Assembly: GCA_964441755.1 (NCBI GenBank)
Contig: CAYTVG010000001.1
Location: forward strand, 248,001 to 312,000
Length of the DNA: 64,000 nucleotides
Direction of reading: 5' to 3'
Source of the DNA: JAUMBM01 sp964441755
GTDB lineage: Bacteria; Bacteroidota; Bacteroidia; Chitinophagales; Saprospiraceae
Shown here: positions 8,376-17,710 of the stretch, piece by piece
Position numbering within the stretch: position 1 is the first letter of the stretch
Layout: every line of letters begins with the position of its first letter
Position numbers and translations under genes: made by a program
The notes under the pieces: generated by a model
What the model was told of the DNA's origin: nothing
The model's input: the letters and a program-made list of their open reading frames with translations, nothing else
Databases searched by the model: none

Positions 8376-9171
8376 TACATACAAGGGCATAGGTGACGGG
8401 CAATTTGCCTTCCATATTTTTGATATAGTAACCACCATTGGGTGCGGGGCTTGTCTGGCTGAAGCAGTCAAAGGGGGAATAGTCGTATTCGTCAAAAGAA
8501 GTCACCTGCAGTCCTGCCTGCAGCAAGGCAGTAAAGACTTCCGAAAGGCTATGATTCCAACTGACGGAGGTGAGCTGAAGGTGCTCGCCTCCGTCAGTAT
8601 AAGTACCAACACCTTCCTCACGGATGGTCTCCCGGTTGAAGTAAGCATAGGCAACATGCGTGAAATTATCGTCAAACATCCAGATTGCCGGATGAAATTC
8701 CACTAATATAAACCGGCCTCCTGGCTTGAGATGCCTGCCAATCAGTTGCCCCCACTTTTCGAGTGAGGGCAGCCATCCTACAACACCAAAAGAGGTGAAA
8801 ATAATATCAAAAGTCTCATCTTGCAGGGGCTCATCCATTTTGAGTACATCACTGCAAATAAAACGTGCAGACAGACCAAGCTGATCATTGATTTGTGAAG
8901 CCTGGCGTATCGCTTCATCGGACAGATCCAGTCCGGTAACTTTTGCGCCCATGCGCGCCATAGAAAGAGAATCCTGCCCGAAATGGCACTGCAAGTGTAA
9001 AACAGACAGGCCGGTTAGTTCTCCTAGTAGCTGGCGTTCTATAGAAGTCAGTGAATTCCTGCCCTCCAGAAAAGATTCCATAGCATAGAAGTCAGATTTT
9101 AAATGAACCAAGGTGCGTTGATTCCACTGATGACGGTTGATCTCGGTATAATCCGGGGGTGTTGACTGCAT
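8365..9171 (-). CDS. Class I SAM-dependent methyltransferase
   Basis: A 268-residue Rossmann-fold methyltransferase of the UbiE/type-11 group. Motif I is the variant VLHLQCHFGQD instead of the usual LDLGCGxG, followed by GAKVTGLDLSDEAI (acidic SAM-ribose position) and a FDIIFTSFGVVGWL motif. This LQCHFGQD variant is a recognised subgroup. The substrate is unknown and there is no pathway context. The gene is convergent with, and overlaps by 11 bases, the small membrane protein gene; no terminator separates them. Confidence 0.85.
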   Translation of the reverse strand: MQSTPPDYTEINRHQWNQRTLVHLKSDFYAMESFLEGRNSLTSIERQLLGELTGLSVLHLQCHFGQDSLSMARMGAKVTGLDLSDEAIRQASQINDQLGLSARFICSDVLKMDEPLQDETFDIIFTSFGVVGWLPSLEKWGQLIGRHLKPGGRFILVEFHPAIWMFDDNFTHVAYAYFNRETIREEGVGTYTDGGEHLQLTSVSWNHSLSEVFTALLQAGLQVTSFDEYDYSPFDCFSQTSPAPNGGYYIKNMEGKLPVTYALVCTKP

Positions 9172-9275
9172 GAGAACATAAAATTTGGGGTAATATAAAA
9201 CATTTTGGTAATTAGGATGAGGAGATCAAAAGTGGAAGTAAAAATAATTACAATAATAAGCCTTACATTAGAGCC

Positions 9276-9283
9276 TATCTTTG
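9276..9283 (+). promoter_or_regulatory. Promoter -7 box, two-component operon
   Basis: TATCTTTG is an exact TAnnTTTG match 39 bases before the response-regulator start. No clear -33 TTTG is visible at 17-23 bases upstream. Confidence 0.45.
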
Positions 9284-9322
9284 GCTCATCAATCATTGGC
9301 TCGAAAAGGAATATAGACAGGT

Positions 9323-10039
9323 ATGACAAAACCGCGAGTATTGTACATCGAAGATGAACCTCGCCTCGCAGCACCTGTAAAGAAGTGGCTGGAGGAAAAT
9401 GATTTTATTGTAGAGCTCGCACCCGACGGTGCAGTGGGTCGTTATCTGGCTCAGACAAATGTGTACGAACTGGTACTATTGGACATAAACCTGCCATTTG
9501 TTAATGGATTTGAATTATGCAAGGAGATCCGGGTTTTTCAGCCCAATCTGGGTGTAATCATGGTGACAGCATTGGGAGGGGTAGATCAAAAACTTGAGGG
9601 CTTTGCTGTTGGAGCAGACGATTACATGGTAAAACCCTTCGATTTCCGCGAACTGTTGGCGCGTATGCGTGCCCTGTTGAACAGAAAATATGGTCCGGGT
9701 CTGTTTGGTAAAGAAGAAAACCAACTGCTGTGGATGGCAGATATGGAGATAAATGAATCCGAGAGAACGGTAAAGCGTGGCGGTCAGCCAATAGAACTAA
9801 CATCTAAAGAATATTCTCTGCTACTCTTCTTGGTAAAACGCAATGGGAAGATAGCCTCCAAACAGGAAATCATTGAACACGTATGGGATATTCACTTTGA
9901 TACGGGCACCAATGTCGTAGAAGTGTACATTAATTTTTTACGTAAAAAGATAGACCGCCATTTTGAACCCAAATTAATACACACGAAGCAGGGTATGGGT
10001 TATTATATGAAAGTGCTGTCGAATGAATATACGAATTAA
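9323..10039 (+). CDS. OmpR-family response regulator
   Basis: A 238-residue transcription regulator. The receiver domain (1-120) has the acidic pair at IEDE, the phospho-acceptor Asp54 in LLDINLP, the switch Thr82 and Lys104 in VKPFDF. A winged-helix DNA-binding domain (about 140-235) contains the typical ELTSKEYSLLLFL and VVEVYINFLRKKI segments. The sensor kinase gene starts inside its 3' end (17-base overlap), so they form one two-component system. The sensed signal and targets are unknown. Confidence 0.93.
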   Translation: MTKPRVLYIEDEPRLAAPVKKWLEENDFIVELAPDGAVGRYLAQTNVYELVLLDINLPFVNGFELCKEIRVFQPNLGVIMVTALGGVDQKLEGFAVGADDYMVKPFDFRELLARMRALLNRKYGPGLFGKEENQLLWMADMEINESERTVKRGGQPIELTSKEYSLLLFLVKRNGKIASKQEIIEHVWDIHFDTGTNVVEVYINFLRKKIDRHFEPKLIHTKQGMGYYMKVLSNEYTN

Positions 10040-11393
10040 GCTAATTCTGCGGTTTACCACCATCGTGGCGACCATCCTGATTTTGTTCTCACTAGCCGTT
10101 TACATTCTCTCAGCCAATTATCGGCGAGAAGAATTCTACAGTCGACTGGAGAGCAGAGCCATTTCTACAGCCCGTTTGTTGTTGAGCGTGAAAGAGGTCA
10201 ACACTGAATTGTTGCGCATCATCGAGCGAAATACAATATCGCTGCTGCCGGATGAAAGGATTATGATGTACAACATGAAGAATGAGTTAATCTACTTCAA
10301 TGGCAATGACACGACTCAACTGGTTTCTCTTGCTCTGTTGGAAAAGATTCGCACGAAGAATAAACTTTACTACACGGATGGAGAAGTAGAAGGTTTCGGC
10401 ATGGTATATGGGGCAGATCAGGAGGAAATTATGCTGGTGGCTTCTGCTTTCGACAGATACGGGCGCAGCAAACTTAAAAACCTTCGCAGTGTGCTTATTG
10501 CGGGGCTCATTATTGGTATACTGATTATTTTGCTTACGGGTACAGTTTTCGCACGACAGGTGCTGGCTCCCCTGGCGCGCATGAACACAGAAATTTCCAG
10601 TATCAGCGCGGGCAATCTGAGTCAACGGATAGATGAGGGGAATAAGACCGACGAGATAGCCCAGTTAGCCATTAATTTCAACAACATGCTCAGCCGGTTG
10701 GAGTCTGCATTCCAAATGCAAAAGCAGTTTGTGAGTAATGCATCACACGAACTACGCAACCCCCTGGCGGCTATCAGCAGCCAGCTGCAATTGGTACTGG
10801 ACAAAGAGCGATCAGTTGAAGAATACCGACAGGCGCTCCGCTCTCTGCTCGATGACAACCAGACACTCATCAAATTGACCAACGGACTTTTGTCGCTGGC
10901 ACAATCAGAAATCGAAGAAAGGCGCATGTATTTCAGCCCGATAAGGGTAGACGAAACGTTATTTCTGGCACAGGATGAACTTTCAAACAGCAATCCGGCT
11001 TTTCGATTTTTCATCGATTACGATAGCCTTCCGGATGATGATGCCCAGTTGACCATCATGGGCGATGAGCATTTATTAAAAACTGCTTTTGTGAATATAA
11101 TGGACAACGCCTGTAAATTTTCGGAGGATCATACAGTTCACATAAGACTCTCTCCTACGGCAGGCGGGATTAACATATCATTTCGGGACGAGGGTCTGGG
11201 AATTCCTGCGGCAGAGCAGGAGGATATATTTACTCCTTTTTACCGGGCCAGCAATACGCGAACCACCAAGGGGCACGGAATTGGATTGTCGCTCTGCAGA
11301 CGCATTGTTCAGCTTCACGGGGCAGAGATGGAGTTGCAGTCGTCAGAAGGGGAAGGAACTTTTGTCCGGCTCCGTTTTCATTCAATCGTTTGA
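10023..11393 (+). CDS. Sensor histidine kinase (HAMP, HisKA, HATPase)
   Basis: A 456-residue membrane kinase partner of the preceding regulator. It has a first membrane helix (about 8-30), a short periplasmic sensor region of about 125 residues without an identifiable domain, a second helix (155-176), a HAMP linker, the H-box VSNASHELRNPL with the autophosphorylated His242, an N-box (MDNACKF) and G-boxes (DEGLGIP, GHGIGLSL). It overlaps the regulator gene by 17 bases. The next gene's ATG lies 26 bases beyond its stop, so that gene may be in the same operon. Confidence 0.93.
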   Translation: MNIRIKLILRFTTIVATILILFSLAVYILSANYRREEFYSRLESRAISTARLLLSVKEVNTELLRIIERNTISLLPDERIMMYNMKNELIYFNGNDTTQLVSLALLEKIRTKNKLYYTDGEVEGFGMVYGADQEEIMLVASAFDRYGRSKLKNLRSVLIAGLIIGILIILLTGTVFARQVLAPLARMNTEISSISAGNLSQRIDEGNKTDEIAQLAINFNNMLSRLESAFQMQKQFVSNASHELRNPLAAISSQLQLVLDKERSVEEYRQALRSLLDDNQTLIKLTNGLLSLAQSEIEERRMYFSPIRVDETLFLAQDELSNSNPAFRFFIDYDSLPDDDAQLTIMGDEHLLKTAFVNIMDNACKFSEDHTVHIRLSPTAGGINISFRDEGLGIPAAEQEDIFTPFYRASNTRTTKGHGIGLSLCRRIVQLHGAEMELQSSEGEGTFVRLRFHSIV

Positions 11394-11419
11394 ACAGACC
11401 AAGCGCAACTGTAGTGGGT

Positions 11420-12808
11420 ATGAAGAAAGAAGATCAATTTATTTTCAGGCTGGGCTTTGCGGGTATGGTTTCTCTGTTGCTTCTGTCGATTGTCTACTGG
11501 CAGGAGCGAACACTTTTTCTGGATGTTGCCTACCAAACGGTGCTCATGCTGCGGGACGGCCAGGTACAGGTACAGGTTCAGCGGTTTGGGGCAGCTGTGG
11601 TGCAGGCATTGCCATTATTGGGCAGTAAGCTGTTGTTGTCGGTCAAAAGTGTGCTGCTACTGTATTCCGTGTCATTTACCTTGCTTTATCTGCTGTTCTT
11701 TACATTGACGGCTGTGGTCTTTAAGGATCGTCTGATGAGTTGGGCGATGCTGTGTTTGTACCTGCTGATGACGGTTGATGGTTTTTACTGGTGTACTTCC
11801 GAATTGCAGCAAGGACTGGGTTTTATGTTGGTAGTTTGGTCTTTCATCCGGCGTTACCCGGCAATCGACAGCGGGTGGCACGTGCTGTTTCTCTTGCCAG
11901 CGCTGATAGCGGTCGTTTTTTATCACCCGCTGCTGCTGCTGCCTTGGTTTTTTATGGCCGTTTTTTTTGTGTGGAAAAATCCTGCCCTGCGCCATTGGCG
12001 TTATGGAATGGTACAGCTGGTTTACCTGTCGATTATTGTTATCAAGCAAGCATATTTCCCCAACTGGTATGATAGCGGCAAAATGTCGGTATTCATGGAA
12101 AATTTGCAAAAAGATTTCCCCAACTATTTCTCTTATCCGGCCTACGGCAAATTTTTTAATCACCTGTGGCAATACTGGTGGGGAATAGTACTGCTGTATA
12201 GTGCTTTTCTGCTGGGAAGTATCCGAAAAAGGGCATGGGCGGAAATAGGTTTTGTGACCTTGGCTGTCGCCGGGTATTTGGTTATCAGTGCTTTGGGATC
12301 ACCCAATGCAAGTTACCGATTCTATGCAGAAGTCAATTACATGCCCATTGTGCTCATGATTGCCGTTCCTGCCGGTTCTCAGTTGTTGGATGACTGGCTA
12401 AGGCTTCCTTGGGCGCGATCAGTAATGATTGTTGTTGTAATTGCCCGGTTACTGCATATATCTGTTGGACACCAACCTTATGCTGCCCGTCTCGAGTGGT
12501 TGTCACAGGCTATGCAGACGGGGAAAGCAGAAAATCCCGGGGCAACGAAATTTTACCTGACAGCGCAACGCTGCCCCATGGATACATTGCTGATGACCTG
12601 GGCAACGCCTTACGAAACACTGCTTTTGAGTGCCTGCGAAAGGCCAGGCAGTGCGTCGAGCCTTATGATAACGGAGGATACAGGTAAATTTAGTGCCTAT
12701 TGGAAGCGGGAGGATGTTTTTGTATCAGAATTTCAGACTTTTGCCCTCGACAAATTGCCCAACTACTATTTTGGTACGTTGTCCGGTTCTTACCAGCCTT
12801 TGTACTAA
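11420..12808 (+). CDS. Polytopic membrane protein of unknown function
   Basis: A 462-residue protein from the ATG at 11420, which follows a GTAGTGGG stretch; a TTG at 11390 overlapping the kinase stop is the alternative. About nine to ten hydrophobic segments fill residues 10-355, followed by a soluble C-terminal stretch of about 100 residues containing three cysteines. The layout resembles glycosyltransferase-like (PMT/DUF2029-type) membrane proteins but I see no diagnostic motif, so I do not assign one. It lies between a two-component system and a polysaccharide flippase. A short CAGGTA microrepeat encodes QVQVQVQ. Confidence 0.75.
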   Translation: MKKEDQFIFRLGFAGMVSLLLLSIVYWQERTLFLDVAYQTVLMLRDGQVQVQVQRFGAAVVQALPLLGSKLLLSVKSVLLLYSVSFTLLYLLFFTLTAVVFKDRLMSWAMLCLYLLMTVDGFYWCTSELQQGLGFMLVVWSFIRRYPAIDSGWHVLFLLPALIAVVFYHPLLLLPWFFMAVFFVWKNPALRHWRYGMVQLVYLSIIVIKQAYFPNWYDSGKMSVFMENLQKDFPNYFSYPAYGKFFNHLWQYWWGIVLLYSAFLLGSIRKRAWAEIGFVTLAVAGYLVISALGSPNASYRFYAEVNYMPIVLMIAVPAGSQLLDDWLRLPWARSVMIVVVIARLLHISVGHQPYAARLEWLSQAMQTGKAENPGATKFYLTAQRCPMDTLLMTWATPYETLLLSACERPGSASSLMITEDTGKFSAYWKREDVFVSEFQTFALDKLPNYYFGTLSGSYQPLY

Positions 12809-13058
12809 GCGCTTGCTCATGGTTTTTCAGCCAGGTTCTGAAAAGGATTATATCGCTGGTTTTCAGTTTTTAGATCATGAAATGGCTGTGGTTCTTTAAC
12901 AATATGCTGAAAACACATCGTTTTTGTCTCCGGCAGAAATCCTTGGCACGCCCTCAGGCATGGTAGTTGAGGCAAACGACTAGCAGAATATCGCCCGGCC
13001 AATTGGGGGCAGCGGTAGCCTGGGCAGTCAATAGCTTGTATCGAATTGAGTAAAATAT

Positions 13059-14567
13059 ATGTCTTTATTAAAAAAATTAGCGGGAGAAACAGCCATTTAC
13101 GGTTTGAGCAGCATTGTTGGCAGGCTGGTCAATTGGGTGGTACTGACGCCCTATCTCACGCGCGCCTTTGTAACGGGAGATTATGGCATCGTAAATGAGC
13201 TTTATACTTACATAGCTTTGCTGCTCGTGCTGTTTACGTATCGACTGGAGACCGCTTTTTTTCGATACGGGCGGCAGGCAGCAGACCGTGACCGTGCCTT
13301 TCGCACAGCTTCGATATCAATCGCTGCTACCTCTCTTCCGTTGTTGGGGGGACTCATACTGCTGTCACCTTCTATTGCAGCATGGTTGCAGTATCCTGAG
13401 CAACAGGATTACGTCATCCTGTTTTCTGTTATTGTTGTATTGGATGCGTTATCCGCTATACCCTTTGCACGGCTTCGATTAGACAGCCGGCCACTACAAT
13501 TTGCGCTGATCAAACTAGGTTCAATCGTGCTTAATTTGGGGCTGTTATTCTACTTGCTGGAAGGTGCTCCATGGCTTGCTGCCAATGGGTGGGGATGGTT
13601 GGCATTTACCTATGATGAAAGCCAGCGGGTGAGTTATGTGTTTTGGGCCAACATGATAGCCAGTGCAGTTACTTTTCTGTGGCTGTTGCCCTTGTATTTC
13701 AGGGCAGGCGGAGCGGTTCGTGTAGCTTGGTTTGATCATGCTTTGTGGCGTCAGATGATGTCATACGGACTGCCGTTGGTATTGGCCGGGCTTGCCGGGG
13801 TTGTCAACCAGCTGATTGGCGTGCCATTACTGAAGATGTGGGGTAGCGGAGATTTGGCAGCCAATCAATCAACAGCGGGTATTTATGCAGCTGCTGCAAA
13901 GCTGGCAGTATTGATGAACCTGTTTATTCAGGCATTCAATTATGCAGCGGAGCCATTCTTTTTTCGGTATAGTGCGCAGCATGACGACAGGCAGATTTTT
14001 GGTCTTGTTGCGAGAGCTTTTGCATGGATAGGAAGTCTGGCTTTTTTGGGGATTATGCTGTATATAGATCTGATACAGTATTTTCTGGGAAAATCTTTCC
14101 GTGAGGGATTGGGGATACTTCCTATACTATTAGCAGCCAATTTTTTCTTAGGTTTGTACTACAACTTTGCTATGAGCTATAAGCTTACAGATCAAACACG
14201 TATTGGAGGCTATATAGCGTTGGCGGGTATGATTATCACGGTGGCGGTCAATGCCTGGTTGATTCCGTGGGTAGGTTACTATGGCCCCGCCTGGGCTTCA
14301 TTAGCGTGCTATGGCTTTATGGCTGCTGCCAGCTATCTGGCGGGGCGCAAAATCATGCCGGTTAGTTATCCGGTGCAGTTTATGGCACGATATATGCTTT
14401 TGGCATTGTTATTCTTTGGTTTATCAGTAGTGATTGAGCACCAGTGGCCGATGAATCTGTTCGTCAGGATACCAATGAATACCTTGCTGCTCATCCTGTA
14501 TCTGTTACTGTTGTACCGCTGGGAAGGAAAGTGGTGGAAGGTTTCCGGGGGAGTACCTGCTAACTAG
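13059..14567 (+). CDS. Polysaccharide flippase-like transporter (MATE/Wzx type)
   Basis: A 502-residue integral membrane protein with about 13-14 hydrophobic segments and an N-terminus (KLAGETAIYGLSSIVGRL) typical of the oligosaccharide flippase/MATE superfamily in Bacteroidota. Such proteins flip lipid-linked sugars across the inner membrane for surface polysaccharide assembly. No glycosyltransferase genes are adjacent, so the substrate is unknown. The 250 bases before it (12809-13058) hold no convincing gene or promoter. Confidence 0.85.
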   Translation: MSLLKKLAGETAIYGLSSIVGRLVNWVVLTPYLTRAFVTGDYGIVNELYTYIALLLVLFTYRLETAFFRYGRQAADRDRAFRTASISIAATSLPLLGGLILLSPSIAAWLQYPEQQDYVILFSVIVVLDALSAIPFARLRLDSRPLQFALIKLGSIVLNLGLLFYLLEGAPWLAANGWGWLAFTYDESQRVSYVFWANMIASAVTFLWLLPLYFRAGGAVRVAWFDHALWRQMMSYGLPLVLAGLAGVVNQLIGVPLLKMWGSGDLAANQSTAGIYAAAAKLAVLMNLFIQAFNYAAEPFFFRYSAQHDDRQIFGLVARAFAWIGSLAFLGIMLYIDLIQYFLGKSFREGLGILPILLAANFFLGLYYNFAMSYKLTDQTRIGGYIALAGMIITVAVNAWLIPWVGYYGPAWASLACYGFMAAASYLAGRKIMPVSYPVQFMARYMLLALLFFGLSVVIEHQWPMNLFVRIPMNTLLLILYLLLLYRWEGKWWKVSGGVPAN

Positions 14568-14675
14568 GGTAAAAACCGTCAGTCGATATGTTTTCAATCT
14601 CCAAGTTATCAGGGAGTTTGAGAATGACTAAGCGCAGTAAAACTGTTAAGCAGACTGGCAAGCCGAAATAATTTG

Positions 14676-14683
14676 TAAATTTG
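14676..14683 (+). promoter_or_regulatory. Promoter -7 box, parvulin operon
   Basis: TAAATTTG is an exact TAnnTTTG match 85 bases before the first chaperone gene, implying a leader of about 75-80 bases. The -33 region is weak. Confidence 0.45.
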
Positions 14684-14768
14684 CGCAGTTTTTGTAGTGG
14701 GCATGGCGTTATTTGTGCAGACTGTACACACGCTTTGGGTTTAACCAATAAATACAATACAAGAAGCA

Positions 14769-16739
14769 ATGCTAAGTAAATTCTTGCTGCTGTTACTAAG
14801 CCTGACCATCGGTTTGGGGCTGAATGCGCAGAACGCGGGCGACGAGCGCGTACTTTTCACCGTTGAGGGGGTTCCTGTGACGGTGGGTGAGTTCACCTAT
14901 ATCTATGCAAAGACCAATGGTGACAACGCCAATTTTTCCCGACAGACCTTAGAAGAGTATCTGGATTTGTATGTTCGGTTTAAGCTGAAAGTGCAGCGGG
15001 CTCGCGAGATGCGTCTGGATACCATACCCGGGTTGATGGACGAACTGGAGGGCTACCGCCGCCAGCTTTCAGATAGTTACCTGATTGATCGTACGATAGT
15101 AGACAAGCTGATAGAGGAAGCTTATCAGCATGCACAGGAAGATGTTGATATCAGCCATATTTTGTTTGCTTTAAGTGAAAATCCTACGCCTGCCGATACC
15201 TTAGCGGCTTATGAGCGTGCTGTAGGGGTGCGTAAGCGCCTGGATGGCGGAGCTGATTTTGCCGCCATGGCGGCAGAAAATAGCGACGATCGCTACACGA
15301 AGGAGAAAGGCGGGCGTGTCGGTTTTCTTGCTGCACCTTTTCCGACAGGCCTGCACAGGTTGGAATATGCGGCCTACACATCTCCGTTGAAGACTGTGAC
15401 AGGTCCTGTGCGGACTTTTGCGGGCTATCATTTGCTGGTTGTCAATGCGCGTCGACCAGCAAGAGGAGAAATAGAGGCAGCGCACATTTTGGTTAGAAAG
15501 GAGGGCCGAAGCCCGGAAGAAGCAAGGCGAAAAATTGACAGTCTGTATACAGCACTGCAACAGGGTGTTAGTTTTACGGAACTGGCACGCAATCATAGTG
15601 AGGATGGACGCAGTTCACTGAATGGAGGAATCATTGGTTTCTTTGGTGTTAATCGCTACGAAACCAGCTTTGAGGACGCTGCTTTTGCCATACAGAAGGA
15701 CGAGGCGTATTCTTCACCAGTAGAGACAACTGTGGGTTGGCATATCATTAAGCGAATCAGTCGCAAAGGACTTCAGCCATATGCTATTGAAAAAGCAAGA
15801 CTGGATGGCATTGTTCGGAAAGATCCAAGGTTCGAAGAGGCCAAACTGGAAATGCTTGACCGTATTCGCATCGACAACGAGTTTACGGAAAATACTTCCT
15901 TGCTGCAAGGATTTTTGGCCAGCCTGCCTGATAGCTTTGTTACCTTCCGCTGGAAAGCACCAAAGCCAGCTTCTAATGATCGACTCTTCAGCCTGAAGAA
16001 CGACTATGTAGTCACATTAGGTGATTTTACAGATTATCTGGGAGGAGCTACGAGGGAGCGTGCCACCTTGGCCAGAGAGGGTAGCGCTGCAGAGGTAGGA
16101 CGTATATTGTATGATCAATTTGTTGATGATCAATTGCTAAAGTATGAAGAAAGGCAATTGGAAAATAAATTCCCTGAATTTAAAGCGCTGATGCGCGAAT
16201 ATGAAGAGGGTATATTGCTGTTTGAGGCCACGAAGATGGAAGTATGGGATCGGGCAACACAGGATACGGTCGCATTGGATGCATTTTTTAAATCAGTCTC
16301 CAATAAGTATAGTTGGCTCGAGCGCGGTCGGATCGTAACCTACCGTATTGCACAGGAGCACAAGGACAAGGTAGCGGCTATCCAGGAATACGCCAAAACA
16401 CATACGCCCGAAGAAGTAAAGAATCAATTTAATACAGAGGGAACAACTATCGTCACAACCGACGAGGCCATCCATGAGAAAGGCCGCAATCCTTTAACAG
16501 CTAAAATGCTGTGGCAGGTAGGCGCTATTTCAGCACCAGAAGAGAGCAATCGTTCTCGCGGTAGCCTGCTGTATCAGTTGGTTGAAATTATTCCGCCGGC
16601 ACCCAAAACATTGAATGAGGCCAGGGGGTATGTGATTGCCGATTTTCAGGATAAACTGGAGCGCGATTGGGTAGCAAGCCTGCAGAAGAAATACGCTGTT
16701 CAGATCAATAAGGCTGTTTTCGAAAGTCTTATCCGATAG
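14769..16739 (+). CDS. Periplasmic peptidylprolyl isomerase with two parvulin domains
   Basis: A 656-residue SurA/PpiD-like chaperone. A signal peptide ends near LNAQ (residue 20). A SurA-N-like helical region (30-120) follows, then two parvulin (rotamase) domains (about 120-225 and 230-340) with ISHILF...GGRVGFL and AAHILVR...GGIIGFF...GWHIIKR motifs. A long C-terminal helical region follows. It should chaperone outer membrane proteins in the periplasm, in line with its two downstream homologues. It is the first gene of a likely three-gene operon, separated by 110 bases from the next. Confidence 0.88.
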   Translation: MLSKFLLLLLSLTIGLGLNAQNAGDERVLFTVEGVPVTVGEFTYIYAKTNGDNANFSRQTLEEYLDLYVRFKLKVQRAREMRLDTIPGLMDELEGYRRQLSDSYLIDRTIVDKLIEEAYQHAQEDVDISHILFALSENPTPADTLAAYERAVGVRKRLDGGADFAAMAAENSDDRYTKEKGGRVGFLAAPFPTGLHRLEYAAYTSPLKTVTGPVRTFAGYHLLVVNARRPARGEIEAAHILVRKEGRSPEEARRKIDSLYTALQQGVSFTELARNHSEDGRSSLNGGIIGFFGVNRYETSFEDAAFAIQKDEAYSSPVETTVGWHIIKRISRKGLQPYAIEKARLDGIVRKDPRFEEAKLEMLDRIRIDNEFTENTSLLQGFLASLPDSFVTFRWKAPKPASNDRLFSLKNDYVVTLGDFTDYLGGATRERATLAREGSAAEVGRILYDQFVDDQLLKYEERQLENKFPEFKALMREYEEGILLFEATKMEVWDRATQDTVALDAFFKSVSNKYSWLERGRIVTYRIAQEHKDKVAAIQEYAKTHTPEEVKNQFNTEGTTIVTTDEAIHEKGRNPLTAKMLWQVGAISAPEESNRSRGSLLYQLVEIIPPAPKTLNEARGYVIADFQDKLERDWVASLQKKYAVQINKAVFESLIR

Positions 16740-16754
16740 TCATACGATAGCCGG

Positions 16755-16785
16755 CAGCCCGCAATGATACAATATTTGCGGGCTG
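16755..16785 (+). repeat. Hairpin after the first parvulin gene
   Basis: Arms of 10 bases (16755-16764 and 16776-16785) with an 11-base spacer and no trailing T-run. Could be a partial terminator or a processing site within the operon. Confidence 0.35.
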
Positions 16786-16849
16786 TCGTCATTCTACAGT
16801 ACGGAATTGATTACAATACGATTCCTATCACAGTTCTGATTAAAAGACC

Positions 16850-17710
16850 ATGTGGCGTCTATCAATACTTATTACACTGCTCTCCATTGTATGGATTGCA
16901 AGCCCGGGTTGTAGCGAAGCCGAGAAACAAGCATCGGCTGATAAGCTGCTGGCACGGGTGCATAACAAGACGCTTTATCTGTCTGAGCTGGATGGCTTAT
17001 TTCCAAGATTCGCCACAGCAGAGGACAGCCTGTTGGTCATTCGGGCATTCACCAGCCGTTGGGTACGCGATGCTGTTCTGCTGCATGCTGCAGAGCAAAA
17101 CGTGCCAAGAGGGCTGAATATAGACAAGCTTGTCCGCGATTATCGCGCTTCGCTGATTCGTTCAATGTATGAGAAAGTGTTGGTAGACCAGATGCTTGAT
17201 TCTACAGTGACACAAGAGGAGCTTTCCGAGTTTTATGAACAACACAAGGAGCAGTACCAGTTGGAGACACCGATCGTGCGTTGCCATTTTTTGAAGATAC
17301 CACTGCCTATGGCCAAAGCAGAGCAAGTGCGCAAGTGGTGGACCAGTGAAGAGGCCTATGACCGTGTTCAACTGAAGGACTATGCTAACCAGTTTGCGGA
17401 AGTTGCTTTGCTGGATGAGAATCTATGGTACAGTATAGAGGAGGTGGGCAGGTCGCTGCCCCCGGGAACGATTACCAGTGAAAATCTCAGCGGAAAGCAG
17501 GAGTTCACACTGCAGGACGGGAGTTTCCAATATTTTTTCCGCCTGTACGAGCGAAAAAACCGACAGGACATAGCACCTTTGGGCTATATTGAAGAGCAGG
17601 CACGGAAAGTGATTCTGCACATGCGAAAGCAGCAATTACTGGAGGACGTTAAGAAACAAATGTACGACCAGGAAGTGCGTCGCAATAACATCGAAATATT
17701 TATCGAGTAA
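16850..17710 (+). CDS. SurA-N-like lipoprotein without recognisable parvulin motif
   Basis: A 286-residue protein with a lipoprotein signal peptide (lipobox ASPGC, Cys21). The N-terminal half (30-130) resembles the helical chaperone part of SurA. The region where a parvulin domain is expected (about 135-235) begins with VRCHFLKIPLP, which keeps only traces of the ARHILV pattern and lacks the GGDLGW loop, so isomerase activity is unlikely. Its stop codon overlaps the next gene's start by one base (TAATG), so it is translationally coupled to the SurA-like gene. Likely a lipid-anchored co-chaperone of the same pathway. Confidence 0.78.
   Translation: MWRLSILITLLSIVWIASPGCSEAEKQASADKLLARVHNKTLYLSELDGLFPRFATAEDSLLVIRAFTSRWVRDAVLLHAAEQNVPRGLNIDKLVRDYRASLIRSMYEKVLVDQMLDSTVTQEELSEFYEQHKEQYQLETPIVRCHFLKIPLPMAKAEQVRKWWTSEEAYDRVQLKDYANQFAEVALLDENLWYSIEEVGRSLPPGTITSENLSGKQEFTLQDGSFQYFFRLYERKNRQDIAPLGYIEEQARKVILHMRKQQLLEDVKKQMYDQEVRRNNIEIFIE

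Noticed and set aside
11561..11583. CAGGTA short tandem repeat
   Set aside because: It is only three copies inside a coding frame (QVQVQVQ) and is too short to call a phase-variable repeat.
12817..13002. 61-codon minus-strand frame in the gap before the flippase gene
   Set aside because: Composition looks random, no ribosome-binding site or recognisable family, and it lies in an AT/GC-mixed intergenic stretch.
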